From positions 124,001 through 188,000 of the forward strand of contig JAAVTG010000621.1 of assembly GCA_011947345.1 (NCBI GenBank): a DNA stretch of 64,000 nt, written 5' to 3'. A program made the position numbers and the translations under genes. The stretch's first letter is position 1. Every line of letters begins with the position of its first letter. The stretch comes from Phytophthora quininea. Lineage: Eukaryota > Oomycota > Peronosporomycetes > Peronosporales > Peronosporaceae. Positions 21,723-32,361 of the stretch are shown piece by piece. The notes under the pieces are model-generated. The model was not told the DNA's origin, made no database searches, and was given only the letters and a program-made list of their open reading frames with translations.

Positions 21723-22647
21723 TCTCACGGATAGATAGCTTATCACCTTCAGACGAGAAATCCGCTAAACAGTTAATCAATTCAATTTCCTTCCTTACTG
21801 GTCAGGCTAGTGAAGATTCAAAGCTTGGCGTCGTGGAAGTGTTTGATTTTGATGAAGCGGTACATGGAGCCGATGTGTTCGGCGATGATGTTTAACCAGA
21901 CAACCTTCTGAAGACTTGGTTTAATTGAATGACGTATTCTCAAAACGGGGCACGCGTACTTTTAGTGGGCAGCACGGGCGGTATGACGGCTGAAGATGTG
22001 AAGGGCGTTCTGTTTATTCTGCCGTCAGAACAGGACTCCACCTTCTCACCACGAACGACGCGGTAATTTATACACGGCTGCAACAGACTGCATAGCCAAC
22101 AGACGAAAACTTATTTTACAGACTCGATTGCAATACGTCGTATGCCGTATGCGCTTATTTTGACCGTCGTACCAGCCAAAGTCAATATCTCTGGCGGAGA
22201 AACATATTTCACACAAAACAAGGTGCTGCAGAGGCAAACAACATTTGAAAGCGCTTCTCCACCTCTCTGGAATGAAAATATTCTGAAATGTCAAGTCAGA
22301 GGTGTCGAACCTGACACATCCCGAATCCAGGCACGTGTTGCATCCACTCTTTTCGTCTTCACTGAAAGTTCGAATGGAGAAGATCGGACCACTAAAAGTC
22401 AAAGGCCAGAACGCAGAACGGGGGCGCAATCGCCACCGATGCCCCATTGATTTCCTTTCACCACAGTATTCCTTCAATCGTAGCTAACCACATAATCCTT
22501 CTGGGTGCTCGGTCGGTTCCGAAATTGCATCCATCGAAAGTTCAAACAGACACGCGTTTTCAGTTGGAACATGGTATTGTTTTTTTAACCAGCAAGGAAG
22601 TACTTGTGTTGCATGTTCCCTAGCACGCTTCTTAAGCCCGGAGATCG
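21723..22647. other. Intergenic, no supported gene
   Basis: Opposed frames at 22046-22477 (minus) and 22142-22450 (plus) overlap. The plus frame contains VVPAKVNISGGETYF, which faintly recalls an IPT/TIG repeat start, but nothing else supports it. Confidence 0.35.
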
Positions 22648-23045
22648 CTACGCCTTCTTATTGTTGGCAACCGCGTGCATCTTACGGTACATCTGCACGA
22701 ATGAGTTACTGGAGTCGTAGATGTTGTGGCCCTGCTCATTGGTAAACAAAGGCTTGACGCCCATTCTGGCGAGATACGTGTCTTCATCTTCACCCTTCTT
22801 GATGGCCTTGAGCGTATCGCGCTCCAGGTAGGGTTTTAATAATTTCGCCTTGACGTTTGAGAGTTTCTCTTTGACGTTTATCTTAGTCGCTTGATACTTG
22901 CCCTTCATGCCGTTCAAAATGCCGGAGGCCCCTCTTCGCTGTCGTCGTCGCCAGCGACTCGAAGCGAGCGTTGATCGGTACTTCCGGCGAAGGCCGTGGC
23001 GAAGAGCACGACCATGGCAATGGTCAGCAGGTGGAACGCGCGCAT
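22648..23045 (-). pseudogene. RXLR-type secreted effector gene with a one-base break
   Basis: From ATG 23045 a short frame encodes a hydrophobic N-terminal signal peptide of about 21 residues ending in an Ala/Gly-Ser cleavage site. RSLR follows at residues 26-29 and an acidic DDDSEE cluster at 33-38. This is the signal-RXLR-dEER arrangement of Phytophthora host-translocated effectors. The frame ends at a TGA (22914-22916) after ~43 codons. The downstream ~85 codons, which are Lys-rich and end at 22648, are open in the next frame. The shift falls in a CCCC run on the plus strand (22929-22932). It may be a real lesion or an assembly error. No WY motif is obvious in the C-terminal part. The gene sits inside the 10.75 kb inserted block, between PP2C and intact PIG-N. 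Confidence 0.7.
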
Positions 23046-24497
23046 GGGTCTTGAGATGTAGTAGTAGTAGTCCGCGGCGGTGGCTGGTGAATTGAAGAGT
23101 GAGGTCTTCTACCAACGCCGAATGCAGAGACTTTCGACGGCAGATCAATCCTGTTCAGAGACAGCTGATCTCGTGGCAAGCTGCGTGCACCGAACAGGAT
23201 CTGCCACGGAAAGAGAGAAATGCCAGCGAGAGTACTCGAAAGCAACTTCATCCGAGCGCGTGCAACCTGTAGGCATCGCGAATGATGCTGCGCTTCGTAG
23301 CGAATTCCAATGGCCAAGACCCGACGAAAGTATGCATTGACGAGCTCTCAATCCATGGAGAGAGCTCTACACTACAGTAATGTGTTTATGATGCGGCATC
23401 ATTGATGCCCCAATGTTATCACTCGACTACAGGACCATACTCACAAAATGTGGGCCCAAGTCAGCGCTGACTTGAGCTAAACCCCAGCAGCTGGCACCAG
23501 CAACAGGATGTCCCTGTTCTGAATACATTTACGTACAGTATAACGCCGGGTCCGTTTACGTCAGCCACCAAAGGGACCTACATATAATCAAAGTCTTCAG
23601 GTGCCTTCTGATCCTCCGTATATTCATTCCGGGATTTGAATCGTTCACTCAACTTTTGTGATGTCCGTCATTGGGAACTCACGCCACAGAACCGCGCTAC
23701 GTTTTCGGTTTTCTGCTCCAGGTCTGACACCAGCTATGCATACAAGCGAGCAGATCTCATTGGTCTCCTCCTTCTTTACCAATGTCCACGCCGCAAAACT
23801 CCGTTTAAATAAAATGCCTGGAAGTTTTGTCCATGAATTCCACCACGGCCAAAAGATGTAACCCTTCTAGCCCCAAAATATACAGAATGAAGCTCCATAC
23901 TTTGGCAGCCGCCGTGGAAGCCACCCCGTGGCTGCTGACTGCCTAGCACTTCGTGCGCTAGCACCTCCGCTTCCATCGCTCAGTTCGCCATTTGCTCGCT
24001 CAAACCTAAGCTCTGAGCTCCGAGCTCCAGCGCAATGCACGACGTGTGCATCTGGCGACGAACACCACCGAAGGGCATGCTGCCAGTGGTCCCCTCGAGC
24101 CCGTGCGTGAGGCGGGACCTTGCGTATCGAAGCCCCGTGGCTTCCCCAGTGTCGTTCCAAGCTCAAGCAACCCCTCTCAACTCCCAAGGCAGGAAAAAAA
24201 TCAAGCACAAGCGTCATCGCGACGGCGTACCAGCTGTAGAAACAGTTAACTTATGGTACAGCCGTCATGACGAAGGCTTTTCCTCCGGCGTGGCGGATAG
24301 CGAGGGTAAAGGGGTTAATACTTCCCTCATCTTTATTGTTGCGTAGGTCTGTAGAGATGGATCGAAAGATGCCAGGAAGAAGAAAGCCGTTGATTAACTG
24401 GTATCCGCTGGCCAGGAAGACGTCTAGCGCTTCAGCATAGGATTTTGAAAAGATATGTTTTTCAAAAATTAAAATTTCATCAATTTAGCTTTTTAGC
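23046..24497. other. Intergenic upstream of PIG-N and the effector
   Basis: About 1.45 kb holding the divergent upstream regions of the effector and PIG-N. Short frames on both strands have no recognisable domain. An AT-rich stretch at 24445-24490 lies just before the PIG-N ATG. Confidence 0.4.
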
Positions 24498-27488
24498 ATG
24501 GTGGTCAGTGGCTTGGCTCGCCTGCTGATCCTGGGCGTGCTGTTCCACGCGCTGTATGTACTGAGCATCTTCGACATCTACTTCACGTCCCCCGTGGTGC
24601 TGCACGTCGAGAGCGTGGCGTACACGGACTCTCCGCCAGCCAAGCGCGTCGTCGTCTTTGTGGCCGACGGCTGCCGCGCAGACAAGTTCTTCGAGGCCAA
24701 TGTCTCTTCTTTAAATGATCAACTTCGGGTTTCCTTCCTAAGGGACATACTGAAAACCAAAGGAAGTTGGGGCGTATCCCATACTCGAGTCCCTACAGAA
24801 AGCAGACCGGGCCACGTGGCGCTGTTTGCAGGCATGTACGAAGACGTGAGTGCAGTGACCAAGGGCTGGGCCGACAACCCCGTCGACTTTGACTCGGTGT
24901 TTAATCAGAGCAGCAGCAGTTTCTTATCTGGCAGTCCAGACATCGTCCCCATGTTTGCCAGACATGTCCCCCATGCTAAAGAGGAACACTATTCCCACGA
25001 AGAAGAAGACTTTGCCAAGGGAGACTCGTCCGAATTGGACGTCTGGGTGTTCCGACATTTCCAGAAATTACTGGGCAATGCAAGAGAAGACCAAGCTTTG
25101 AGTAAGAAATTACAAGCGGAAGGCGTAGTAGTGTTCTGCCATTATCTGGGCATTGATTCCAATGGACACGCGCACCGACCGAACTCCAAGGATTATTTAA
25201 ACAACATTGCGTTAGTAGATGAGTTAGTGGAGAAGACGTATCGGATGGTGGAAGACTTTTACGAGTACGATGGACGCACGGCGTACGTGTTCACTGCGGA
25301 CCACGGAATGGGCTTGAAAGGTGCTCACGGTGACGGCGATCCGGCGAATACTCGCACGCCTCTGGTTGTTTGGGGCGCAGGTGTGCAGGGACCAACTGTC
25401 GTTAACAGAGAGGAAAAAGGGTTTGATATTGATCTGCCAACACAGTCACGAGCACAGGTACGAGCTCAGTTACAGGCACAGGAAGAGCAGGAACAGGCTG
25501 CAGTCGGTGAATGGGGAGCGTTGGATAAATTAGTGAGAAAGGATGTGATGCAGGCAGATGTGGCCCCACTTATCAGCGCGCTGTTGAGGTTACCTTACCC
25601 ACGTAATTCCGTTGGCGTACTGCCGTTTTCGTACCTTGCGAAAGGAGCGTACCGTGCAAATGCGGTGCGGTCCAATGCACAGCAGTTATACCTTCACGCT
25701 TTACGGAAGGAGCAGGAGAAGCGATCGCGTACGCTGCTGCGATTTGTTCCGTACGGTCCATTCCGTGACCGAGTCCCTGAGCTCTCCCGGGAGCTTGCAA
25801 ATGCTTACGAAGCGGCTATTCAAAATGATGAAACATTCAACAGCTACGAACGTGTGGAAGTGCTGAGTCAGGAGCTGATTGAAATCTGTCTAGCCACACT
25901 AGAGTATTTCCAGAGATACGACTGGTTCTTCTTGTTCAGTATCGTTGTGTTGGGTTATATTGGGTGGATGGTTGTCGTTGGTGTGGCGTATCTACATCCC
26001 AGAGACTTTAGTGTAGCTTGGTTACTCGGAGTGCATGGCAAGCAGCTGGATATAAAGCTGTGTACTACGATATTTGCGGTTTTTATCTATCTGGCGCTTG
26101 AAGGATCCCCCACAACGTACTATTTGTACGTCTTGTTCCCACTACTTTTTGGCATCTTTACCTGGAACCACAGAGACTTGATCCGTGACGCATGGACTTT
26201 TAATGCAGACAATAACCGTGCTACAACTGGGTGGAAGTGGTGGGCAGAACGCATTTTGATTGTCATGTGTTTGGAGCTTGTCGTCATGGGCTACGAACGT
26301 CGAGAGATCTTTGGGGTACTTTTCTCGTTGTTAGCGCTGTGGCCACTGGTCGGCAGATCTGCGAGCAATGATCAAAATGAAAGTGAAGATGCTCGTTGGT
26401 CTGGGAAATTCCCATCACCAAGTCGGTGTTGGTCGGTTAGTTGTTTGCTCATCTCAGTGTTCCCGTATTTACCAGCTGAGTACGGCGAGCACACGGCACT
26501 GGTGAATATTGGGGCTCTTCTAACCTTGTTATTTGCTGGTGTTGTGTCGAGTTTGACCACCTCCAACCAGCAAAACATTTGGACAAACCCGTCTTTCATC
26601 ATAAGCACAGCACCATTGGTACTATCGATTGCTACGCTTCATGGTACGATGCAGTACTCGGACGGAGAGCGTAGCAAGCCACCCTTCTTGCTCACAGCTG
26701 CCAACTGGGTGTTGTCTGCTTTCCCGATCGTCGGGCTACTCATGAAACTGACAAAGCGTTCGTCCAAGCCTTCGATTGCCTTAGAAGTCGGGACTGGCTG
26801 TCGTGATCCGCTACTACTACAAGCAGAAGTAGAACAATTTGTAGTGCGGATTGTCGATGTGCTGTTGGCGTTCGCTCCATCGTTCACTCTACTCAGTATC
26901 GCCTACGAGGTGCTATTCTACGTGGTGCTATTCTACGTGGTGCTTTGTGGTGTTCTCGTCAGTTGGCTGCTGCTGGAAGCTGAAGCTTCGTCTGGATCGT
27001 CCCCATCGATATGGCGCGAGGTTCAACGTGCATTTGTCTTCTTGCTGCTCGTCAACATCGCGTTCTTCGGTACGGGCAACGTGGCAAGTATGAGTAGCTT
27101 TGAAATTTCGTCGACATACCGCTTTGTCACTGTATTTGCTCCGTTCACGATGGGAGCGCTACTGGTTGGGAAGATTCTGATTCCATTCGTGGTGGTAGCT
27201 TGTACGTTTCACCTCATTCTGCTGCTGCCATCAGCGGAAATTTCGACGTCACAGAAGCCACGTCTGCCAGCTACGCGCTACTTCCTGCTGCTGGTGGTGG
27301 CGATGTCGGACGTCCTCGCGCTCCATTTCCTCTTCTTCGTCAAGAACGAAGGCAGCTGGAAGGAGATTGGCAACTCCATCTCAATGTTCGGAATCGAATT
27401 GTGTAAAAGCAGCAAAAGTGGAGATGCTGACCATGCGTCAGCCATGCGAGGAGCTTATAACTGCGCCCTCAAAATCATGTGGAGGTAG
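24498..27488 (+). CDS. PIGN: GPI ethanolamine phosphate transferase 1 (PIG-N/MCD4), intact
   Basis: A 996-residue ER membrane enzyme that adds ethanolamine phosphate to the first mannose of GPI anchors. An N-terminal membrane anchor (residues ~5-30) precedes the lumenal alkaline-phosphatase-like domain. That domain has VFVADGCRADKF (metal/nucleophile motif), TRVPTESRPGHVALFAGMYED, FCHYLGIDSNGHAHRP and FTADHGMGLKGAHGDGDP. From about residue 470 there are a dozen or more transmembrane segments, typical of PIG-N. The frame has no interruption or intron. The stop at 27486-27488 lies inside the convergent PP2C-derived frame, a 14-nt coding overlap. The 3' 80% is duplicated at 17282-19718. Confidence 0.93.
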   Translation: MVVSGLARLLILGVLFHALYVLSIFDIYFTSPVVLHVESVAYTDSPPAKRVVVFVADGCRADKFFEANVSSLNDQLRVSFLRDILKTKGSWGVSHTRVPTESRPGHVALFAGMYEDVSAVTKGWADNPVDFDSVFNQSSSSFLSGSPDIVPMFARHVPHAKEEHYSHEEEDFAKGDSSELDVWVFRHFQKLLGNAREDQALSKKLQAEGVVVFCHYLGIDSNGHAHRPNSKDYLNNIALVDELVEKTYRMVEDFYEYDGRTAYVFTADHGMGLKGAHGDGDPANTRTPLVVWGAGVQGPTVVNREEKGFDIDLPTQSRAQVRAQLQAQEEQEQAAVGEWGALDKLVRKDVMQADVAPLISALLRLPYPRNSVGVLPFSYLAKGAYRANAVRSNAQQLYLHALRKEQEKRSRTLLRFVPYGPFRDRVPELSRELANAYEAAIQNDETFNSYERVEVLSQELIEICLATLEYFQRYDWFFLFSIVVLGYIGWMVVVGVAYLHPRDFSVAWLLGVHGKQLDIKLCTTIFAVFIYLALEGSPTTYYLYVLFPLLFGIFTWNHRDLIRDAWTFNADNNRATTGWKWWAERILIVMCLELVVMGYERREIFGVLFSLLALWPLVGRSASNDQNESEDARWSGKFPSPSRCWSVSCLLISVFPYLPAEYGEHTALVNIGALLTLLFAGVVSSLTTSNQQNIWTNPSFIISTAPLVLSIATLHGTMQYSDGERSKPPFLLTAANWVLSAFPIVGLLMKLTKRSSKPSIALEVGTGCRDPLLLQAEVEQFVVRIVDVLLAFAPSFTLLSIAYEVLFYVVLFYVVLCGVLVSWLLLEAEASSGSSPSIWREVQRAFVFLLLVNIAFFGTGNVASMSSFEISSTYRFVTVFAPFTMGALLVGKILIPFVVVACTFHLILLLPSAEISTSQKPRLPATRYFLLLVVAMSDVLALHFLFFVKNEGSWKEIGNSISMFGIELCKSSKSGDADHASAMRGAYNCALKIMWR

Positions 27489-28033
27489 TTGCGGGAGTTT
27501 TGAGGCCGACGGTATCAACGTACGCCACGATGATCGTCGTGTCATCGATGACCTGCTCCTCCTTCATCCAGCGGCGGTTGGCCTCCATAATCAGCAGATC
27601 GACTGCCACTTTGGGATCTTGCTGGCCCATGGCGATCTCCATGCACTCTTCGCTCGACATGAACTCCCACAGACCGTCAGTAGCGACGATCAAGCAGCGG
27701 TCGTTCTCATCCAACCACCGAGAAGTAAACTCAGGCTCGGACAGCACACCAGCAGTGTGGGCGACAGCATCACCCAGCGATCTCGACATGGCCAGATCTG
27801 GGACGTCCATGTGGCCAAGCCACACACGCGGAGGGCCGTCAATACCATCGTCGTACTCCACAACGAACACGCGACCACCACTGGCAATAATACGAGCCTT
27901 CTCATCCGGACGGTCGGGCTTGTCGTCAACCGACAGCTCTTTGCAATCCATCGCCTCGGGGCCTGCAGCTCCCAATTTCTTGACAAATCCACGGGTGATG
28001 CGAGAGTCGCCGACATTGCCCACCACCACGAGG
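25047..28033. repeat. Segmental duplication, copy B (~2.99 kb)
   Basis: Direct repeat of 17282-20263. The left edge is internal to the intact PIG-N gene. The right edge abuts family F sequence at 28033/28034, with GG shared by both partners at the junction. Confidence 0.9.
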
Positions 28034-28305
28034 ACCAATTCCTGCTCGCCGTACTTGGCGATCGCAGCCGACACAGTGATTAGAGCCATGGCATCCTGCT
28101 GGTTCAGTTGGACCTCCTGAATGCAAGCGAGCACCTCCGGGTTGAGGTTCTTGGTGTTGTTGACCTGGGCAGCTGTGGTGGCGTCCGACACGACGAAGTA
28201 GTTGCGGAACTTGGTGAATCGGTCGGGGTCGCTCTTACGGAGCTGACGGGCTTGTTGCACGCTGGCCACGGTCACGTCGGGTAGAGCGAACGACTTGGTC
28301 TTCAT
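27475..28305 (-). CDS. Chimeric frame: family F N-terminal block fused to PP2C C-terminal part
   Basis: From ATG 28305 (MKTKSFALPDVTVASV) the open frame carries the F N-terminal helical block to SAAIAKYGEQELV. It then continues in frame, at 28033/28034, into PP2C from LVVVGNVGDSRITRGFVKK to the end (LVVVGNV...DDTTIIVAYVD...). The PP2C part lacks the DGHG metal motif and the first ~180 residues, so it cannot form a complete catalytic site. The in-frame join could be chance. The frame also extends upstream, without an ATG, into the adjacent LTR-like sequence. Whether it is expressed is unknown, since the native F promoter is now 4 kb away. Confidence 0.5.
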   Translation of the reverse strand: MKTKSFALPDVTVASVQQARQLRKSDPDRFTKFRNYFVVSDATTAAQVNNTKNLNPEVLACIQEVQLNQQDAMALITVSAAIAKYGEQELVLVVVGNVGDSRITRGFVKKLGAAGPEAMDCKELSVDDKPDRPDEKARIIASGGRVFVVEYDDGIDGPPRVWLGHMDVPDLAMSRSLGDAVAHTAGVLSEPEFTSRWLDENDRCLIVATDGLWEFMSSEECMEIAMGQQDPKVAVDLLIMEANRRWMKEEQVIDDTTIIVAYVDTVGLKTPATTST

Positions 28306-28390
28306 CGCGGTGGTCTTAGTGGGGGTGGTTGTCTTGGTGGGCGTTGTCTTGGCATTCGCTGTGGTCGGCTTGACCGGCACGTTGGCGTTG
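28034..28390 (-). pseudogene. Family F gene, N-terminal half of the split copy
   Basis: Encodes ANVPVKPTTANAKTTPTKTTT and the N-terminal helical block. Both ends are breakpoints: the PP2C junction at 28033/28034 and the 353-bp element (with its piggyBac passenger) at 28391. The leader codons continue at 32599 on the far side of the insertion. With 16268-17281 this would rebuild most of one long F gene. Confidence 0.72.
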
Positions 28391-28925
28391 TGCAGTGGGT
28401 AGCGGCATGAAAGCCCAACCACCACACGCAATGCAGTCGGGTCTGGCGCGAGTAAGCGACTGGTTGCAGTCAGCCACGGCAGGTTGGCTAGCAGTGAGCT
28501 ACTGCTACAGCTTGTGTAGTGTACGTCAACTCAGGCTGGTACAGGTGGTGGCACGTGCCATCACCATGTCGAGCCACTACTGGGACGCTGGTAGTGGAAG
28601 TGTAGAGCGGTTAGTCGGCATGCATGTTTAGTTTGATCAGTTTTACATTTACCTCGAAGCCGACAGCAATACACTCGGCAAAAACTTAGCCCCAACAAAA
28701 ATATTTTTAGGATAAAAATAAGGATCAATTTTGGAGAGCCCCGCTTGAAGTGTCCACGCGGACACTTGAGGCATGATCAACATAAAATGAAAGATCGCCA
28801 TCTCTTTTGTCTGTAAATTTACGGATCTGCTCCACGGTCATCCAACAGCTTCATGGAGCTGCGCCAAAATCTTGGATGCTCAACGGAGGCTTCGGGCAGA
28901 TTTATCCTTAAGTTTAGGATAAACT

Positions 28926-31218
28926 TCACAGCCGAACGGATGCATTACCTGCTTCTTGCAGACGCAGCGATCGCCGCCGCTTCTTGCTTGCGAGCCGAAC
29001 GCTTGGAGCCCGGTTAGTGGAGGTGTCAACCGATGTCGATCTGTTTCGGAGCGGTGGTGGAGCTCGATTTTCGTTTGTCTTAGTCGACGTCAGTCGTTCT
29101 GGGTAGTTGCACGGGTTTGGTAGCTTTTTGTCAGCATGAAAGATGTCGAAGCACGACCGATTGCTATCCCAGCGCTTTGTTCGGCACAAAGACACCTTGC
29201 AGATGCTGCACTCAAAGCTGGTCTTATACCCTAGGCGGCTGTGGTCTTGGTTTTCAATGTCGTGGTTACGCCGGCAGCAGAGAACGCAGCTCCGCTGCAA
29301 AGCTCCTTCAATCCTTGTCTACAAACCAATTTATCAGATCTTCAGGATAGTTAGACTTAAAAAGCAACGCTTACCGCAATATGTGCCTTTGCCTGCGAAA
29401 GCCGCAAGTCGATCCACTCCTTCTCGGTCTCAAAATGAAAACGCTTCTTGTAGGAGAATTCGTTGGTTATCTCAAAGGAGCTGGCTTGACGAGTATTTTC
29501 AGTTATTGTACTGAGTGGACGTGGTGCTTTGGGTCGTTGCGAGAGAGCCTCAGCAGCTTCACAACAGAAATCACCGAAACTTGGAAGATTTTGTTTGTGT
29601 TTTTGATACGCTTTATACGTAGTACAAAGCGATCTGTTCATCAGAAATGAAAAGGACTAAACTCACGTTAGCCTGAAAAATAACATATCATCGAAACCTA
29701 GTACTTACCTGCAAAAGCAAAATGTCTGGTGTGCGTTGTACACCAACGACATCAACATGCGAAGCCACACTGTCGCGGTCGGAGACAAGCGAGAGTGCTT
29801 CGACTTCACGTTTTTCAAATATCTTGAATAGACGTCGATACCACCTTTACGCGGTTCCAAAGTGCAATAAGCGTCGGTATGATGTGCTTTGCGGGAGGTA
29901 AAGGCTGTCCTTTGTCATCAATCAACTTAACCAATGCCTTCCACAGAATCAGGTTTTGCTCCAACGTCGATCGATCAATGCAATGTCCTAGCTGAGCAGG
30001 ATCGAAGTTGGGTACTGTGTCATTGTCGCCGTAAATCCAAGTCAGATATCCTTTTGAATTGCTTCTAGTGCGGCACGATAAGTCCAAGAGACTCCAGGCT
30101 CGACGCCAACATGTACAACCCGAATGATTGCAGTCGCAGATGCGTATACAAGGAAGCCATCTTGCACGCCACCACAGGCTATATTGTGCAGAAGTTGAAG
30201 ACGATGACTTTCCTCAGGAATCACATCACATAGCCGACCACCAAAACCCATCGTGCTCACATCCACCGTCGAAAAATACCCCACGAAGCTGCCAGTGCTC
30301 GTTCCCTCTGGACTGTGCGCGCTGTTGTTCGAGTTTTGTACTCCATGATGGCATGAAAGCGTCCGCGTCGAATATTCAGAACCGAAGCAACGTTATCCGG
30401 GGAGAAAGCAGCCACCGGCATACCTCTCCTGCAAATCGGTATTAGTACTTGGTCAGATTTGCTAGCAATAGAATTTCACGTACCTGCACAACAATCCGTA
30501 CGATTTAAGCTGCTCTATATGATACATCGAATGCTTGTCAAGGAAAGTAGGGATGTGAGCAGCAATATTGTCTTCGTTGGCTGAACCAATCTTGGTATCT
30601 TGAGTTGAAAATGGTGCCATAAACCAAGCAGACAAGAGTGCCTCATCAATGATGAACCTAGCATTTTCGATCGACTCGTCATGTTCAGGCGCGGTAGTCG
30701 TGCTAGCACCAAGCAGACGATCAATCAGATCGTTTTTCTACCCGAAACCGGCAGTAGGGCGTCACGACACAAGTTCTTCAGCTCTGCGCACTTCTTTTGG
30801 TGAGTTCATCTCTTGGAAATGACTGCCCCAGCATTGTTTCACGGGAGTTCTGACTAGTTTGTTGAAGCGAAAGCAAAAGAATGATAGTTTGCACGTCAGG
30901 ATCACTTGCAGGATCAATCATAGTGTCGTCGGTAACAGAGCCACCACCAAAACGAGCAATGACTTTGAAGATCTTTGCTGCAACAGATCCAGTTATCCGA
31001 AACTTGCGCAGGACAAACCAATCCGGTGTTCTCTGCATCTTCGTCAACAACTGCACTTTGTCCTCGAATGCTGAAAACAAACCGCCTTCCAGGAAGTTAT
31101 TGCGGGGTGCAGGACGAGTCACGTACGTCCAATACTCAGGTCCAGCAATTGACATCGTTGTAAAACCCAACGCTACTTTTCCTAGTCCGGAGCGATACGC
31201 AACTGCATACGCATGCAC
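28926..31218 (-). pseudogene. piggyBac-like transposase, downstream segments incl. Cys-rich domain
   Basis: A series of minus-strand frames (30778-31218, 30515-30724, 30042-30284, 29815-30087, 29357-29641, 28926-29300) continues the transposase. CTTYKAYQKHKQNLPSFGDF is the helix found near the piggyBac C-terminus. RSCVLCCRRN...FECSICKVSLC...CFDIFH is the C-terminal cross-brace zinc domain that binds transposon ends. GTAAGT-type donors near 29705 suggest that some gaps are introns. Others look like decay. Activity cannot be judged from the sequence. Confidence 0.55.
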
Positions 31219-31257
31219 TGGTAATGTGCCGGGGCTGATAGGAAGCCGCTTGCTGGC

Positions 31258-32361
31258 TCAGTAAGCTGACTGCGCACCCTTTTCACCTATTGATTGTTGA
31301 TACTGACTTGGGGTTTTCCCAAAGGTAAATGGAAATCTCCCTGTGCGCTTGTGCGTACCAATAATGCTGCCACCAACATCAGTGATCTGCTGATTGACAG
31401 CCTCCGACTGGTAACCTCTGTCTAGAGCGTGGATGATTCCAGGTAAACGAATTTGACTCTCTGTTGAAGCCCCGCACATTGAACGCTGAAGAATGCGCAC
31501 AATGTCCACAGTAGACTCCCCTCTAGCAGCGACATGACCTCCAAGGAATATTCCAGTAACCAGTGAAACTACTCCATGCTGCACCGGTCCATACCTACTC
31601 ACGCATGTTTCTTGTAAGCACGGCAAGCCAGTCAAGTGCGCTGATGAATTACGGTACCCCTTTTTCGGATTGCGGATATGAGCTAGTCCAATATCATCGA
31701 CGCTCGCAGAGCGTAGTCGTATGAGGTCATCGTCTAGCGATGCAATAGTAGTTCCAGAAACAAACCCGATATCGGTGCAGAGTCGCCGAATGAGCTCGGT
31801 GGCGTACGTCGTGTCACGATCTGGACTAAACGGAGCTGTCCACTGGTTCAAATCAACAATCTCCTGTCTGCTTCTCGTACTCAATGCTGCAAGAATGGGG
31901 CGATATCTGTCAAACGGCATGCATGTCTTGGCTGGTGGATAGCGCTTACTATTCCCGAAAAAGCATGACGGTGTTATGTGATAAATGCTCAGCCACAGCT
32001 CCACCTCCAAAAACTCAAATAGTTCATCTACGGTGACCGCTTCATCCTCAGCTAAGCGCGCGTTCACAAACTGTTGCAACTTCGAGAGAATTGGGGGATC
32101 CAGCCACGTGAACAGGATCTGTGATATGCTTATGCTTGCTGTGTTGTGTTGGGTGGTACCAAACATCCGATGCAAGAGCCGCTTGACGACGCAGTCTGCT
32201 TCTACTCGTGCCTTCTCCAGCAAAAGCATTTCCACGTCGTCCACCTGTACATGAACACGGCTGCAATTGACGTACTTCCAAGTCCCTGTAATTGTCTCCT
32301 CGTCATCGGAGTCGGTGTCCGACCACCACACGTCGTCGACGGATGATTCACTGTCGGACAT
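31258..32361 (-). CDS. piggyBac-like transposase, N-terminal and first catalytic part
   Basis: About 367 residues from MSDSESSVDD. A very acidic start (WWSDTDSDDEE) is followed by the transposase core. SLDDDLIRLRS probably holds the first catalytic Asp (the counterpart of SIDEQM in piggyBac) and IIHALDRGYQSE the second. GPVQHGVVSLVTGIFLGGHV matches the strand between them. The frame closes at 31258. The next minus-strand frame (30778-31218) continues the protein with WTYVTRP and WFVLRKFRITGSVA segments, so an intron or frameshift lies at ~31220-31260. It would cut and reinsert the element at TTAN sites. Confidence 0.72.
   Translation of the reverse strand: MSDSESSVDDVWWSDTDSDDEETITGTWKYVNCSRVHVQVDDVEMLLLEKARVEADCVVKRLLHRMFGTTQHNTASISISQILFTWLDPPILSKLQQFVNARLAEDEAVTVDELFEFLEVELWLSIYHITPSCFFGNSKRYPPAKTCMPFDRYRPILAALSTRSRQEIVDLNQWTAPFSPDRDTTYATELIRRLCTDIGFVSGTTIASLDDDLIRLRSASVDDIGLAHIRNPKKGYRNSSAHLTGLPCLQETCVSRYGPVQHGVVSLVTGIFLGGHVAARGESTVDIVRILQRSMCGASTESQIRLPGIIHALDRGYQSEAVNQQITDVGGSIIGTHKRTGRFPFTFGKTPSQYQQSIGEKGAQSAY

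Noticed and set aside
22142..22450. Possible IPT/TIG-domain fragment (VVPAKVNISGGE)
   Set aside because: The resemblance is limited to about ten residues and the frame has no other support.
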